A stretch of DNA of 64,000 nt from Streptomyces fulvorobeus. GTDB lineage: Bacteria > Actinomycetota > Actinomycetes > Streptomycetales > Streptomycetaceae. The translations under genes and the position numbers were made by a program. The stretch is from NCBI RefSeq assembly GCF_013167895.1, contig NZ_BLWC01000001.1:1984001-2048000 (forward strand), in the 5' to 3' direction. The notes under the pieces are model-generated. The model had not been told where the DNA came from. It ran no database searches and worked only from the letters and a program-made list of their open reading frames with translations. Every line of letters starts with the position of its first letter. The first letter of the stretch is position 1. Shown in pieces: positions 46,974-56,615 of the stretch.

Positions 46974-47984
46974 TCAGCCGACCGCACTGTCGACGTCGAG
47001 ACGGATGGTCGTTCCACTCATGGCGGACTCCAGCACCGCCGCCGCCACCTCGACCGTACGCAGCCCCTGTCGCAGGGTGCAGATGTCGGCGGGCTCGCCC
47101 AGCACCGCGTCGCGGAAGAGCTCGTGCTCCACGAGCAGCGGCTCACGCTTGGGGATGGCGTAGCGGATCATGTCGCCCTCGGAGACACCGCGGAACGCGC
47201 GGAGCGCCTCCCACTCGGTGGTCACCGCGGCGTTGGAGTGGAACGTCAGGTCGGCGGTGAGCGTGTCGGCGATGAAGCAGCCGCGCTCGCCGGTGACCGA
47301 GGTGAAGCGCTCCTTGAGCGGGCTCAACCAGTTGACCAGGTGGTTCACCATGGTGCCGTCGGAGAGCTTGCCGACCGCGGAGACCATGTCCTCGTGGGGG
47401 CGGCCCGACTTCGACACGGTGTGCGCGGCGATCGAGGTGTACGCCTGGCCGGTCACCCAGCCCGTCAGGTCGATGTCGTGCGTGGCCAGGTCCTTGACCA
47501 CACCGACATCGGCGATGCGGTGGGGGAAGGGTCCCTGGCGGCGGGTGACGACCTGGTACACGTCGCCGAGTTCGCCGGCCTCCAGGCGGCTGCGCAGTGA
47601 GAGCAGCGCGGGGTTGCAGCGCTCGATGTGGCCGACCCCGGCCACCAGGGACCGCGACTCGAAGGCGTCCACCAGGCGGCGGGCGCCCTCGACGGTGTCG
47701 GCGAGCGGCTTCTCGATCAGGGCGCAGACCCCGGCGTCGGCCAGCTTCAGACCGACTTCCTCGTGCAGCCCGGTGGGGCACGCCACGACGGCGTAGTCGA
47801 CGCCGAGGGCGATGAGCTCCTCGACCGTGGACAGGACGGGGGCGCCCTGCGCCCAGCCGTTCTTGTCCCCCATCGGGTCGACGACACCGACCAGCGTCAC
47901 GCCGTCGAGAGAGGCCAGGACCCGGGCGTGGTGGCGCCCCATGGAGCCCAGACCGATCAGTCCGGCCTTGAGTGCGGGGGTCAC
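46974..47984 (-). CDS. Gfo/Idh/MocA oxidoreductase (WbpB/WlbA type)
   Basis: WbpB-type enzymes oxidise C3 of UDP-GlcNAc uronate to a keto group for later transamination. The 336-residue protein has the Rossmann start AGLIGLGSMGRHHARVL, the family motif CALIEKPLADTVEGAR (EKP), and GVGHIERCNPALLSLR and DLATHDIDLTGWV, where His and Asp residues line the active site. Start is GTG at 47984, overlapping the aminotransferase stop (GTGA). The WbpB/WlbA assignment is by family and by the neighbouring WbpE-type gene; a generic sugar dehydrogenase role cannot be excluded. Confidence 0.88.
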   Translation of the reverse strand: MTPALKAGLIGLGSMGRHHARVLASLDGVTLVGVVDPMGDKNGWAQGAPVLSTVEELIALGVDYAVVACPTGLHEEVGLKLADAGVCALIEKPLADTVEGARRLVDAFESRSLVAGVGHIERCNPALLSLRSRLEAGELGDVYQVVTRRQGPFPHRIADVGVVKDLATHDIDLTGWVTGQAYTSIAAHTVSKSGRPHEDMVSAVGKLSDGTMVNHLVNWLSPLKERFTSVTGERGCFIADTLTADLTFHSNAAVTTEWEALRAFRGVSEGDMIRYAIPKREPLLVEHELFRDAVLGEPADICTLRQGLRTVEVAAAVLESAMSGTTIRLDVDSAVG

Positions 47985-49099
47985 AGCTTGGCTCCCAGGG
48001 TGTTCACGGCGTTGGCGATGCGTTCGAGCTCGCTCTCGGCGAGCGACGGGTGGACCGGCAGCGAGACGACCTCGGCGGCGGCGCGCTCGGTCTCCGGCAG
48101 GTCCCAGGTGCGGCCGGCCTTCTGGTCCGGCTCCCAGTACGGCTTGAGCCGGTGGATCGGCGTCGGGTAGTAGACGGCGTTGCCGACGCCCGCCTCGGTG
48201 AGCGCGGCCATCGCGGCGTCGCGGTCGCCCCGTACCCGGATCGTGTACTGGTGGTAGACGTGGCGCGCGCCGTCGGCGACCGGCGGAGTGACCACGGCCG
48301 GGGTGGTGATGTGCGCGTCGAGGTACGCGGCGTTGGCGCGGCGCTTCTCGGTCCAGCCGTCGAGCTTCGCCAGCTGTACGCGGCCGACCGCGGCGGCCAC
48401 GTCCGTCATGCGCATGTTGGCGCCGACGATCTCGTTGGCGTACCGCTGCTCCATGCCCTGGTTGCGCAGGAGGCGCAGGGTACGGGCGAGTTCGGCGTCG
48501 GCCGTGGTGACCATGCCGCCTTCGAGGGAGTGCATGTTCTTGGTCGGGTAGAAGCTGAACGTTCCGCCGGAGCCGAAGGCACCCACGGGCGTTCCGCCGA
48601 GCGCGGCGGCGTGCGCCTGGCAGGCGTCCTCGACGACGGCGAGCTTGTGCTTCCCGGCGATGGGCATGAGCTTGTCCATCGCCGCCGGGTGACCGTAGAG
48701 GTGCACCGGCATGATCGCGGCGGTACGGGGCGTGATCGCCGCCTCGACCGCCGCCGGGTCCAGGCCGAAGCTGCCGGGCTCGATGTCGGCGAAGACGACG
48801 TCCGCGCCGACGAGGCGGACCGCGTTGGCGGACGCGGCGAAGGAGAACGAGGGGACGATCACCTCGTCGCCCGGACCGATACCGAGGGCGAGCAGCAGCA
48901 GGTGCAGCGCGGAGGTCCCGGAGTTCACCGCGACGCAGTGGCGGCCGTCGACCAGCTCCGAGAAACCTTCCTCGAACGCCGCTACCTCCGGCCCTTGTAC
49001 GACGCGTCCGCTGCGCAGCACACGTACGGCGGCCTCGATCTCTTCTTCACCGATGACCGGGCGGGCAGCAGGAATCGGCTGCTCGTTGATGCTCGTCAT
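47981..49099 (-). CDS. DegT/DnrJ/EryC1/StrS aminotransferase (WbpE/WlbC type)
   Basis: This PLP enzyme would place an amino group on the 3-keto sugar made by the adjacent oxidoreductase. The 372-residue protein has CVAVNSGTSALHLLLLALG, VVEDACQAHAA (Asp that contacts the PLP nitrogen) and the PLP lysine in FSFYPTKNMHSLEGGM. Start is ATG at 49099 (MTSINEQPIPAARPVIG), with AAGGAGGACG upstream. It is the first gene of a tight six-gene minus-strand operon ending with the dehydrogenase at 39775. Confidence 0.91.
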   Translation of the reverse strand: MTSINEQPIPAARPVIGEEEIEAAVRVLRSGRVVQGPEVAAFEEGFSELVDGRHCVAVNSGTSALHLLLLALGIGPGDEVIVPSFSFAASANAVRLVGADVVFADIEPGSFGLDPAAVEAAITPRTAAIMPVHLYGHPAAMDKLMPIAGKHKLAVVEDACQAHAAALGGTPVGAFGSGGTFSFYPTKNMHSLEGGMVTTADAELARTLRLLRNQGMEQRYANEIVGANMRMTDVAAAVGRVQLAKLDGWTEKRRANAAYLDAHITTPAVVTPPVADGARHVYHQYTIRVRGDRDAAMAALTEAGVGNAVYYPTPIHRLKPYWEPDQKAGRTWDLPETERAAAEVVSLPVHPSLAESELERIANAVNTLGAKL

Positions 49100-49369
49100 G
49101 GACGTCCTCCTTGAACACCGCAAGAGCTCTTTACTGGCAGAGATCTGGGGTGCGGGACGTCTTACGAGGCCGCGCTAACCCCACCGGCGGATTGCCGACG
49201 CCCTGCCGAGGAATCCGGGGCCGGCCTGTCCTCCACCGGCACCCGGTCACTGTGTGTGGTCCCATGGAGAAGACCCTCACAGCACAGCAACCGTCGTCAC
49301 ATTATCAGGGATTTGGTGTCCCATTTCGGGGGCGTTAACCGGTGGGCGCATCAGTTCTGGAACAAAGTG
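49100..49369. other. Upstream region of the polysaccharide operon
   Basis: No gene is seen. The stretch is A+T-richer than its surroundings around 49290-49340. On the minus strand a TGATAAT box (near 49305-49299) could be a -10 element, but no matching -35 was found, so the promoter is not assigned. Confidence 0.4.
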
Positions 49370-49404
49370 CCTGCCCCGCCCCGAAGCTCTCGGGGCGGGG
49401 CAGG
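49370..49404 (-). terminator. rne terminator
   Basis: A 15-bp perfect stem, CCTGCCCCGCCCCGA (49370-49384) with its complement (49390-49404), starts 29 bases after the rne stop. Confidence 0.85.
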
Positions 49405-49432
49405 CGGTGGTGCGCGACCGGCTGTCGAGTGT

Positions 49433-52400
49433 TCAGCCGGCTGAGGGCTCCGGCTCCTGCGAGGAGGCCGAAGCCGTCACGGAGGGCGACGACTGCTCGG
49501 CGGCCACCGTCTTCTTCGAAGCGGCCTTCTTGGCGGTCGTCTTCTTCGCCGCGGTCTTCTTGGCGACCGCCTTCTTGGCAACCGCCTTCTTGGCCGGTGC
49601 CTTCTTGGCGGCGGCCTTGCGCGGCGTCTTCCTGGCGGGCGCGGCTGCCTCCTCGTCCGTCCCGGAGGCGGCTTCGGACGTGTCCTTGTCCTTGTCCTCG
49701 GACACGGTTTCGGCGGCGGCTTCGGTCGCGGGCGCTTCGGTCGCGGGCGCGGCGGTCACGACGACGACCTCCGCCTCCTGGGCTCCGGCGGGCGAACCCG
49801 CGGGCGCGGTGGCCTTACGGGTGGCCCGGCGGCGCGCACGCGGCGGTGCGACCGGAGCGGCTTCCCCGGGCGCGTCGGCGACCGGCACCGACACGACGGG
49901 CGACCCGACGACCGGGTCCTCCTCGGCGACCGGCTCGGCCGTCTCGACCGGCTCGGCCTGCTTCGGCGAGCCCGCGGGTGCGGTCGCCTTGCGGGTCGCC
50001 CGGCGACGCGTACGGCCCATGACGGGCGCCTCGGCCTCGGGGGCCGGAGCGGCCACCGGGGTCTCGACGACCGGTTCGGGCTCCACGGCCGGCTCGGGCT
50101 CCACGGCCGCTGCGGCCTCGGCCACCGGCTCCGGTGCCGTCACCCGCTCGGCCTCGGCCTTGGGGGCACCGGTCGGAGCCGACACCCTGCGGGTCGCACG
50201 GCGGCGTCCGCGGCGCCCGGCAGCCGCCTCGGCCTCGGCCGGGCTGCTGTACAGCTCCTCGTCGGGGACGAACTCCGGCTCGGGCAGCGCGATCGGGGCG
50301 GCGACCTCCGCCGCCACCTCGGCCTCGCTCTCGCTCTCGCTCTCCAGCTCGTGCTCGTCGGCCTGCTCGTGGTCGTGCTCGTGGACCTGGTCCTGACCCA
50401 CTCCGCCCCGGCCGCGCTTCTTGGCGCGCTTGCCGCCACCGCCGCCGACCGTGGTCGGCTGCTCCATGTGGACGATGACACCGCGGCCGTTGCAGTGGAC
50501 GCAGGTCTCGGAGAAGGACTCCAGCAGACCCTGGCCCACCCGCTTGCGGGTCATCTGCACGAGGCCCAGCGAGGTGACCTCGGCCACCTGGTGCTTCGTA
50601 CGGTCCCGGCCGAGGCACTCCAGCAGGCGCCGCAGCACGAGATCCCGGTTGGACTCCAGCACCATGTCGATGAAGTCGACGACGACGATGCCACCGAGGT
50701 CGCGCAGCCGCAGCTGACGCACGATCTCCTCGGCCGCCTCCAGGTTGTTCTTGGTGACGGTCTCCTCCAGGTTCCCGCCCTGGCCGGTGAACTTGCCGGT
50801 GTTGACGTCGACGACGACCATCGCCTCGGTCTTGTCGATCACCAGCGAGCCGCCGCTCGGCAGGTAGACCTTGCGGTCCAGCGCCTTCATCAGCTGCTCG
50901 TCGATCCGGTACGTCGCGAAGACGTCGACCTCGGAGGTCCAGCGCGACAGCCGGTGCGTGAGGTCCGGAGCCACCTGCGAGACGTAGCCGGAGATGGTCT
51001 CCCACGCCTCGTCACCGCTGACGATGACCTTCGAGAAGTCCTCGTTGAAGATGTCGCGGACCACGCGGACGGTCATGTCCGGCTCGCCGTAGAGCAGCGT
51101 GGGGGCGTTGGAGCTGCCGTGGCTCTTCGCCTTCCGCTGGATGTCCTCCCACTGCTCCTGCAGCCGCTCGACGTCGCGGCGCAGCTCCTCCTCGCTCGCG
51201 CCCTCGGCCGCGGTGCGCACGATGACGCCCGCGTCCTCGGGAACGATCTTCTTGAGGATGGTCTTCAGCCGGGACCGCTCGGTGTCGGGCAGCTTGCGGC
51301 TGATCCCGGTCATCGAGCCCTCGGGCACGTAGACCAGGTAGCGGCCGGGCAGCGAGACCTGGCTGGTCAGACGGGCACCCTTGTGGCCGATCGGGTCCTT
51401 GGTCACCTGGACGAGGACCGACTGGCCGGACTTGAGCGCGGTCTCGATGCGGCGCGGCCCGTGGGCCATCCCGAGCGCCTCGAAGTTCACCTCACCGGCG
51501 TACAGCACGGCGTTGCGGCCCTTGCCGATGTCGACGAAAGCGGCCTCCATGGACGGCAGTACGTTCTGCACCTTGCCCAGGTAGACGTTGCCGACGTAGC
51601 TGGTGGCCTGCTCCTTGTTGACGTAGTGCTCGACGAGCACGTTGTCCTCAAGGACACCGATCTGGGTGCGCTCGCCGCTCTGGCGGACGACCATCACCCG
51701 CTCGACGGCCTCGCGACGCGCCAGGAACTCCGCCTCGGTGATGATCGGCACCCGGCGGCGGCCCTGCTCGCGGCCTTCGCGGCGGCGCTGCTTCTTGGCC
51801 TCCATACGGGTCGAGCCCTTGATGGACTGGACCTCGTCGAAGCCGGTGCCGGGCTCGCGCTCAACCTCCTTCTTGCGGGGCTCGCGGACCTTGACGACCG
51901 TACGCTCCGGGTCGTCCGGGCCGTTGTCGGCCTCGGCCGCGCTCTCACCGCTGCGACGGCGACGGCGACGGCGGCGACGGCTGCTGCTGGAGCCGGCGGG
52001 CGAGTCGTCGTCGTCATCCTCTTCATCGTCGTGCTCCGGGGCGCGCTCGGCCTCGTCCTCGGTACGGTCCGCGGGGCCTCGTCGCCGTGCTCGGCGTCGT
52101 CCAGGTCGTTGCTCTCACCGCGACGGCGGCGACGGCCGCCACGACGACGGCGGCGCGAGGGCCGGTCTCCGTACTCGTCCGTCTCCTCGCCCTCGGGCTC
52201 GGCGTCGCTCTCGGCCTCGTGCTCGTCCTCCACAGCCTCCTCGACGGGCGCTGCCACGGGGGCGGCGGCCGGCTCGGCCTCGGCGGCCTCACCACGGCGA
52301 CGGCGACGGCGGCGCGAACCGCCCTGGGGCGCGGACTCGGCGGGCTCCGGTGTCCGGACCTCCTCGGCGGCGGGCTCGGCCACGGGGGCCTGCTCGGCCT

Positions 52401-53613
52401 CCTCGACCTCGTCCTCCTCCGGCAGGGGGCTCACGACGGCGGCCGCGGCAGCCGCGGTCTCCGGGGTCTGGAACATCGGCTCGGCGAAGACCGGGGCCTG
52501 GAAGACGGCCACGGCCGGGCGCGCCGCGCCACGGCTCCTGCGCGCGGGCTCCTCGACCTTGCCGGTGAACTCCGGCCTGCCGGCGGCGGCGGTCGCCCGG
52601 CGGCGCTGACGGCCGCGCGGGGCGGCCTCCTCGACCTGCTCGGGCTCGGTGGCGAGCTCCTCGGCCACGGCCGCGGGAAGGGTCTCGCCGGTTCCGGCGG
52701 TCTCCGCGGCGACGTTCTCCGTGGCGTTCGGCTCGGCAGCGGGCGCCTCGGCGGACTGGGGGGCGCCGGCCGGAGCGGTGGCCTTGCGGACCGCGCGGCG
52801 GCGGGCACGCGGCGGGGCGGCCTCGACAACAGGTGCTTCGGTGGCCTGGGCCGATTCGGTGACCTCGGCGGCGGGCTCGACAGCCACGGCGGGCTCGGCC
52901 GGAGCCTCGGCCTGCGGCGTACCGGCGGGGGCCGAGGCGCGGCGCCTGGTGCGGCCTCGCCGGGCCTCGACGACGGGTGCGGCTTCCGGCTCCTCGGTGG
53001 GAGCGGCGGGCTCGGCGACCGCCGCTCCTGCCTCGACGTCCGCGATGTCCTCAGCAGGCTGCGGGGCGCCCGCGGGGGCGGTCGCCTTGCGCACGGCACG
53101 ACGACGGCCGCGCGGAGCAGCGGCTTCGGGTTCGGCGGGTGCCGGGGCGGCCTCGGCGACGGGCTCGGGCGCCGTCCCGGGCTCGGCCGGGGCCTGCGGG
53201 GCGCCGGCCGGAGCCGCCTTACGGACCGCGCGGCGGCGGGCACGCGGCGGGGCGGCCTCGGTGCTGGGTGCCTCGACAGGCTCGGCGGCCTCGGCCGTCA
53301 CAGGGGCCTCGGCGGCGACGGGGGCCTCAGCGGGCTCGGGGCTCGTACCGGGGGCGCCGGCCGGAGCGGTCGCCTTGCGGACCGCTCGGCGGCGGGCACG
53401 CGGCGGGGCGGCGTCGGTGGTCCCGGACTGCGCGGTGGCATCGGCCTGTACGGCCGGCGCGGCGTCCTCGGCGACGGCTTCCGGCGCACCCGCCGACGGC
53501 GGGCCCGCGGGACGCGAGGCCGCGCGGCGCCTGCGGCGCGGCGGCAGCTTGTCGCCGGCGGTGTTGGTGTCTTCGGTGGTCCCGTTGGTTCCGGGTTCGG
53601 TCGGTTCGAGCAT
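49433..53613 (-). CDS. rne: Ribonuclease E/G with very long N- and C-terminal extensions, frameshifted
   Basis: This is the endoribonuclease of RNA turnover and rRNA processing. The repaired protein is 1393 residues. Residues 1-600 are Pro/Ala/Glu/Arg-rich with recurrent arginine boxes ([17 protein letters not shown]); then comes the catalytic core from about 604 (S1-like region, [20 protein letters not shown], metal-binding [12 protein letters not shown] and VVVDFIDMV, Zn-link TCVHCNGRG), and a 300-residue C-terminal tail with three more arginine boxes and a Lys/Ala-rich end. The catalytic core in the middle is as in Streptomyces RNase ES. Start is ATG 53613 ([15 protein letters not shown]). 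The frame breaks near residue 513; one base added to GGGG at 52073-52076 restores [19 protein letters not shown] and the long DDDDD stretch. Confidence 0.94.
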
Positions 53614-53743
53614 GCGGGCGGTTCTCCCGTCACGCTCCCGGGCGTCGCGCCTGATTCCGGTCCGGCACGGTTCGCGTGTAGTGCGCGATACCGCCGTCCG
53701 GGGCGCGGGCGCCGCACGGGAGCTGATGTCTGGCTCGCCGGTT

Positions 53744-53764
53744 CCGTACGCGGTGTGCGTACGG
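53744..53764. repeat. Inverted repeat in the rne upstream region
   Basis: CCGTACGC (53744-53751) and GCGTACGG (53757-53764) form a perfect 8-bp inverted repeat with a 5-base spacer, 131 bases before the rne start. It could be a protein-binding site or an mRNA hairpin in the leader. Confidence 0.5.
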
Positions 53765-53843
53765 CCTGGCGAAAGTCTTCTGGTCGGTTCGCGGCCCGAC
53801 CCAGGTGGTTCCCGGGTCGAAGGGCCGCGCTACGACGACCGCC

Positions 53844-54752
53844 CTACGCGGAACCTGCACCTTCCGGCGCCGTCGCGGCGGCGGCCGGGGCGACCGCTGG
53901 AACAGCGGTCGGGGCTGCCTCGCGGTCGGGCGCGAGCGGGTCGGTCACCGTGCCGGACTCCTCGTCGAAGAGCCCCTGCGCCAGCCTGGTCACCGCTGCG
54001 GCAACCGGCGGCGCGAGGTCGGCCACAACGTGGAGACCGGACAGGACGTCGTCGGGTCGCACGGCAGGTGTCACGTGCCGAACAACCAGCCGCAGTATCG
54101 CACAGGGCTTGTCCCCGGGCCTATCAGCCGGTGGATCAAGAGCCTGCAGGTCGGCGACGGCGGCGCGGGCGTCGAAGGTGCGCATCCCGTTCTTCGCCCG
54201 GCGCTGGACCTCCACGGCCTCGGCGTCGAGGAAGGCGGAAACGGCCTTCGCCGCGTCCTCGACGCTCACACCGTCGAGGCGCATCTCCCATACGGAGGCG
54301 GTCAGCCGGTCGGCGAGGCCGGAGGTCCGGGCCTCCACCGCGTCGATGACGTCCAGGCCGTCCGGCAGGGACTCGTTGAGCAGTTCCCGAAGGGTGTCCG
54401 GGTCACGCGCCTCGGTGAGGGCGAGCTCCAGGTACTCGGCCTCGCTGCCCGTACCGGTGGGTGCGGCATTGGCGTAGGAGACCTTGGGGTGCGGGGTGAA
54501 GCCCGCCGAGTAGGCCATGGGTACATCGGAGCGGCGCAGCGCCCGCTCGAAGGCACGCTGGAAGTCTCGGTGACTGGTGAACCGGAGGCGGCCGCGTTTT
54601 GTATAGCGCAGTCGGATGCGCTGCACTGCCGGTGCGGGCGGCGGGCCTTCGGGCTGTCGCTTGCCCAGTGGTTCTTCTCCTCGGTGCGGGGCGGTCGCGG
54701 TGGCGTACCGCCCACGAAGTATGGGGGGCCCGGGGGGTCCGCTCCGGCTCAC
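53844..54752 (-). CDS. TIGR03936/DUF2344 family protein
   Basis: The family accompanies a radical-SAM protein (TIGR03960) in many bacteria; its function is unknown. The recognisable core starts at VQRIRLRYTKRGRLRFTSHR, with DFQRAFERALRRSDVPMAYS and GFTPHPKVSYANAAPTGTGS. The C-terminus is an Ala/Pro-rich tail. Start is GTG 54752, which overlaps the stop of the upstream membrane-protein gene as GTGA; this adds about 45 residues before the core. The radical-SAM partner is not in the window and would be expected upstream; a repeat-rich membrane protein and then the island lie there instead. Confidence 0.87.
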   Translation of the reverse strand: MSRSGPPGPPILRGRYATATAPHRGEEPLGKRQPEGPPPAPAVQRIRLRYTKRGRLRFTSHRDFQRAFERALRRSDVPMAYSAGFTPHPKVSYANAAPTGTGSEAEYLELALTEARDPDTLRELLNESLPDGLDVIDAVEARTSGLADRLTASVWEMRLDGVSVEDAAKAVSAFLDAEAVEVQRRAKNGMRTFDARAAVADLQALDPPADRPGDKPCAILRLVVRHVTPAVRPDDVLSGLHVVADLAPPVAAAVTRLAQGLFDEESGTVTDPLAPDREAAPTAVPAVAPAAAATAPEGAGSA

Positions 54753-55912
54753 CCCCGCCCGGCCGCTTTCGCTGCCGGCGGGGAGATCTCGGGTGCGGGC
54801 ACCACGCCGGGGTCAGTCGTTGCATGGTGCTTACTACCCAGCCTACGCGCAGGCGACCCGTCGAGTTCCCGGGTCTCGGCCACCCGCCGCTCTCCCACCA
54901 GTGCTCTCCACGCGTCGCGGCGGGCCTGCCGCACGGTTTCGCGTGCCGCGCCGAGCGCTCCCCGAGCCACCCGTCCCGCCTCCGCGGCCGCCCGCCGGGC
55001 GGGTGCCCAGACCCGGTCCCGTACGACTCGCCCGACCGGTGTGCAGAGCGTGCGATAGCACCAGGCCACCGGCGCGCCGACCAGGTGCCGGGCCAGCCAT
55101 ACCAGGGCCCGGCCGACGGCACGCGCGATGAATCCCGCGATCCGCCACGCCATGGCGAGCGCGCCGAGGATCTCGCGGCCGACCGGGGCGAGAACACGTC
55201 GGCACACCCAGACGAGGGGGACGACGAGCAGCACGGCGAGCAGCCACGCGATGCCGTGGCCGAGCGGGGTCAGCAGGTGCCGGTAGGCCAGGACCAGCGG
55301 CAGCACCACCAGGTTGCGTGCCGTCCAGGCGAACGCCCGGCCGAGCGGGGCGAGGACGTACCTCCACGCACCGGCCACCGGCCACACGAACAGCGCGGTC
55401 AGCACCCACCCAAGCGCTCGGACGATCCCCCGTCCGGCGGGTGCGAGCAGCGTGCGGCCGAGCCACATGAGGCCGTGCCCCAGCGGGGTGAGGACGGCGG
55501 AGTGGAACCAGCCGAGCGGGACGGTGATGCCGTAGTGGACCAGGGGGACGACGATGTGACGCCACAGGCCCACCCAGGGCCGTACGAAGACTGCGGCGGC
55601 GAGCCACAGCAGCGCGTGGCCCAGCGGGGTGAGGACGGAGCGGTACAGCCACGCCGCCGGAACGACGGCCAGTACGTCGAGGAGCCGGACCAGCGCCCTG
55701 CCCAGCGGGCGCAGCAGCACGCGGTCAGCGGCGCGCGCGCCGGCCACCAGGAGGTCCCAGAGCATGCGTACGGGAAGGACGAGCACCAGGACCACGATCC
55801 GGACCGGAATCCTGATCAGCGTGGTCAGGCAGCCATCACCCGGTGGGTACGGCGCCGGCGCCTGGTGCTTTCCGTACGGGGCGGGCTGCGCTTCCTCGTC
55901 CATGACGGACAT
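54749..55912 (-). CDS. Repeat-rich multi-pass membrane protein, unknown function
   Basis: The 387-residue protein has a hydrophilic N-terminus, then about eight hydrophobic segments alternating with a recurring unit of the form W/Y-R-x-V/L-L-x-P-L/V-G-H/R: WLYRSVLTPLGHALLW, WFHSAVLTPLGHGLMW, WRYVLAPLGRAFAW, AYRHLLTPLGHGIAW, CRRVLAPVGREILG, CYRTLCTPVGRVV. Six or more copies with a spacing of about 30-45 residues suggest internal duplication. The C-terminus is Arg/Ala-rich and then disordered. Start is ATG at 55912 (MSVMDEEAQPAPYGKHQ). It overlaps the TIGR03936 gene by 4 bases. No known domain is recognised. Confidence 0.8.
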   Translation of the reverse strand: MSVMDEEAQPAPYGKHQAPAPYPPGDGCLTTLIRIPVRIVVLVLVLPVRMLWDLLVAGARAADRVLLRPLGRALVRLLDVLAVVPAAWLYRSVLTPLGHALLWLAAAVFVRPWVGLWRHIVVPLVHYGITVPLGWFHSAVLTPLGHGLMWLGRTLLAPAGRGIVRALGWVLTALFVWPVAGAWRYVLAPLGRAFAWTARNLVVLPLVLAYRHLLTPLGHGIAWLLAVLLVVPLVWVCRRVLAPVGREILGALAMAWRIAGFIARAVGRALVWLARHLVGAPVAWCYRTLCTPVGRVVRDRVWAPARRAAAEAGRVARGALGAARETVRQARRDAWRALVGERRVAETRELDGSPARRLGSKHHATTDPGVVPAPEISPPAAKAAGRG

Positions 55913-56104
55913 GACGCGAAGGCCCGGTCCGCCGGTTTACGGGACTGCGCCTTCGTCACCGAGTTGTCACCCGGGAAGCGGTGCGGCGACGGCACCACCG
56001 TGAGCGGCAGCGGTGTCGCGCTCACCGTCTGCGGGCGACGACCTTGGCTTCCTTCCCGGATGCCTGCCGAAGCGCCCGCGGTGCCGCCCCCAGCTGCCCT
56101 CTGT

Positions 56105-56602
56105 TCACGTACCGGCGTGCTTCTTCCACCACTCGGAGAACGGCTCCGCGTGCGCCAGTGCCGTGTCCCGGATGGCGACGAACTCCTGTGCCCGACTCTC
56201 GGGAACAGTGTCCCGTCCCGTGACAGCCCCGGTGTCGTCGTAACGCATGACGACGGCCGTTCCCTCATCGAAGAGCCAGAAGTCCTCCACACCCTCCAGC
56301 GGATTGGGCTTGTCCGTGGTGTCGAGAATGAAGAACTCTTCACCACCGGTCGCGTTCCTGCGGTACCCCCAACCCAGCTCGAACCGCAGATACGGTGTGA
56401 GAGGCCGCGACAGGATGTGCACGCGACAGATGCGCCTGCCGTCGCCCGTGTGGGCCCGGACTTCCGACAACCAGGATTCGTTGTAGTCGGTCGGCTGCGG
56501 CTGCCCCGAGAGGAACGCTTGATAGGCGTCCGCATTCCCCGACTTGCTGTAGTCGGCGAGAGTCTCAAGCCGGAACGCCTCTCGCTCGAAGGTGTCGAAC
56601 AA
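56105..56602 (-). CDS. DUF6879 family protein, start unclear
   Basis: The product matches the Streptomyces DUF6879 family: GELFDTFEREAFRLETLADY, RRICRVHILSRPLTPYLRF, ELGWGYRRNATGGEEFFIL and DFWLFDEGTAVVMRYDD. The family often lies beside XRE/DUF397 regulators, and its molecular role is unknown. No ATG or GTG is found at the expected N-terminus; TTG 56602 with AAGGA 10 bases upstream is used here. The in-frame extension upstream runs through the 3' end of the methylase gene, whose stop (56616) is only 14 bases away. Either the two are coupled or the family N-terminus was cut when the methylase genes arrived. A second DUF6879 gene is at 63558-64000. Confidence 0.78.
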   Translation of the reverse strand: MFDTFEREAFRLETLADYSKSGNADAYQAFLSGQPQPTDYNESWLSEVRAHTGDGRRICRVHILSRPLTPYLRFELGWGYRRNATGGEEFFILDTTDKPNPLEGVEDFWLFDEGTAVVMRYDDTGAVTGRDTVPESRAQEFVAIRDTALAHAEPFSEWWKKHAGT

Positions 56603-56615
56603 CTCGCCGATGTCC

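Noticed and set aside
52087..54477. 796-codon plus-strand frame opposite rne
   Set aside because: Gly/Leu/Arg-rich shadow of the repetitive rne N-terminus.
54666..54668. CTG start for the TIGR03936 gene with GGAGAAG upstream
   Set aside because: The GTG at 54752 forms a GTGA overlap with the upstream stop, which is a better-supported coupled start.
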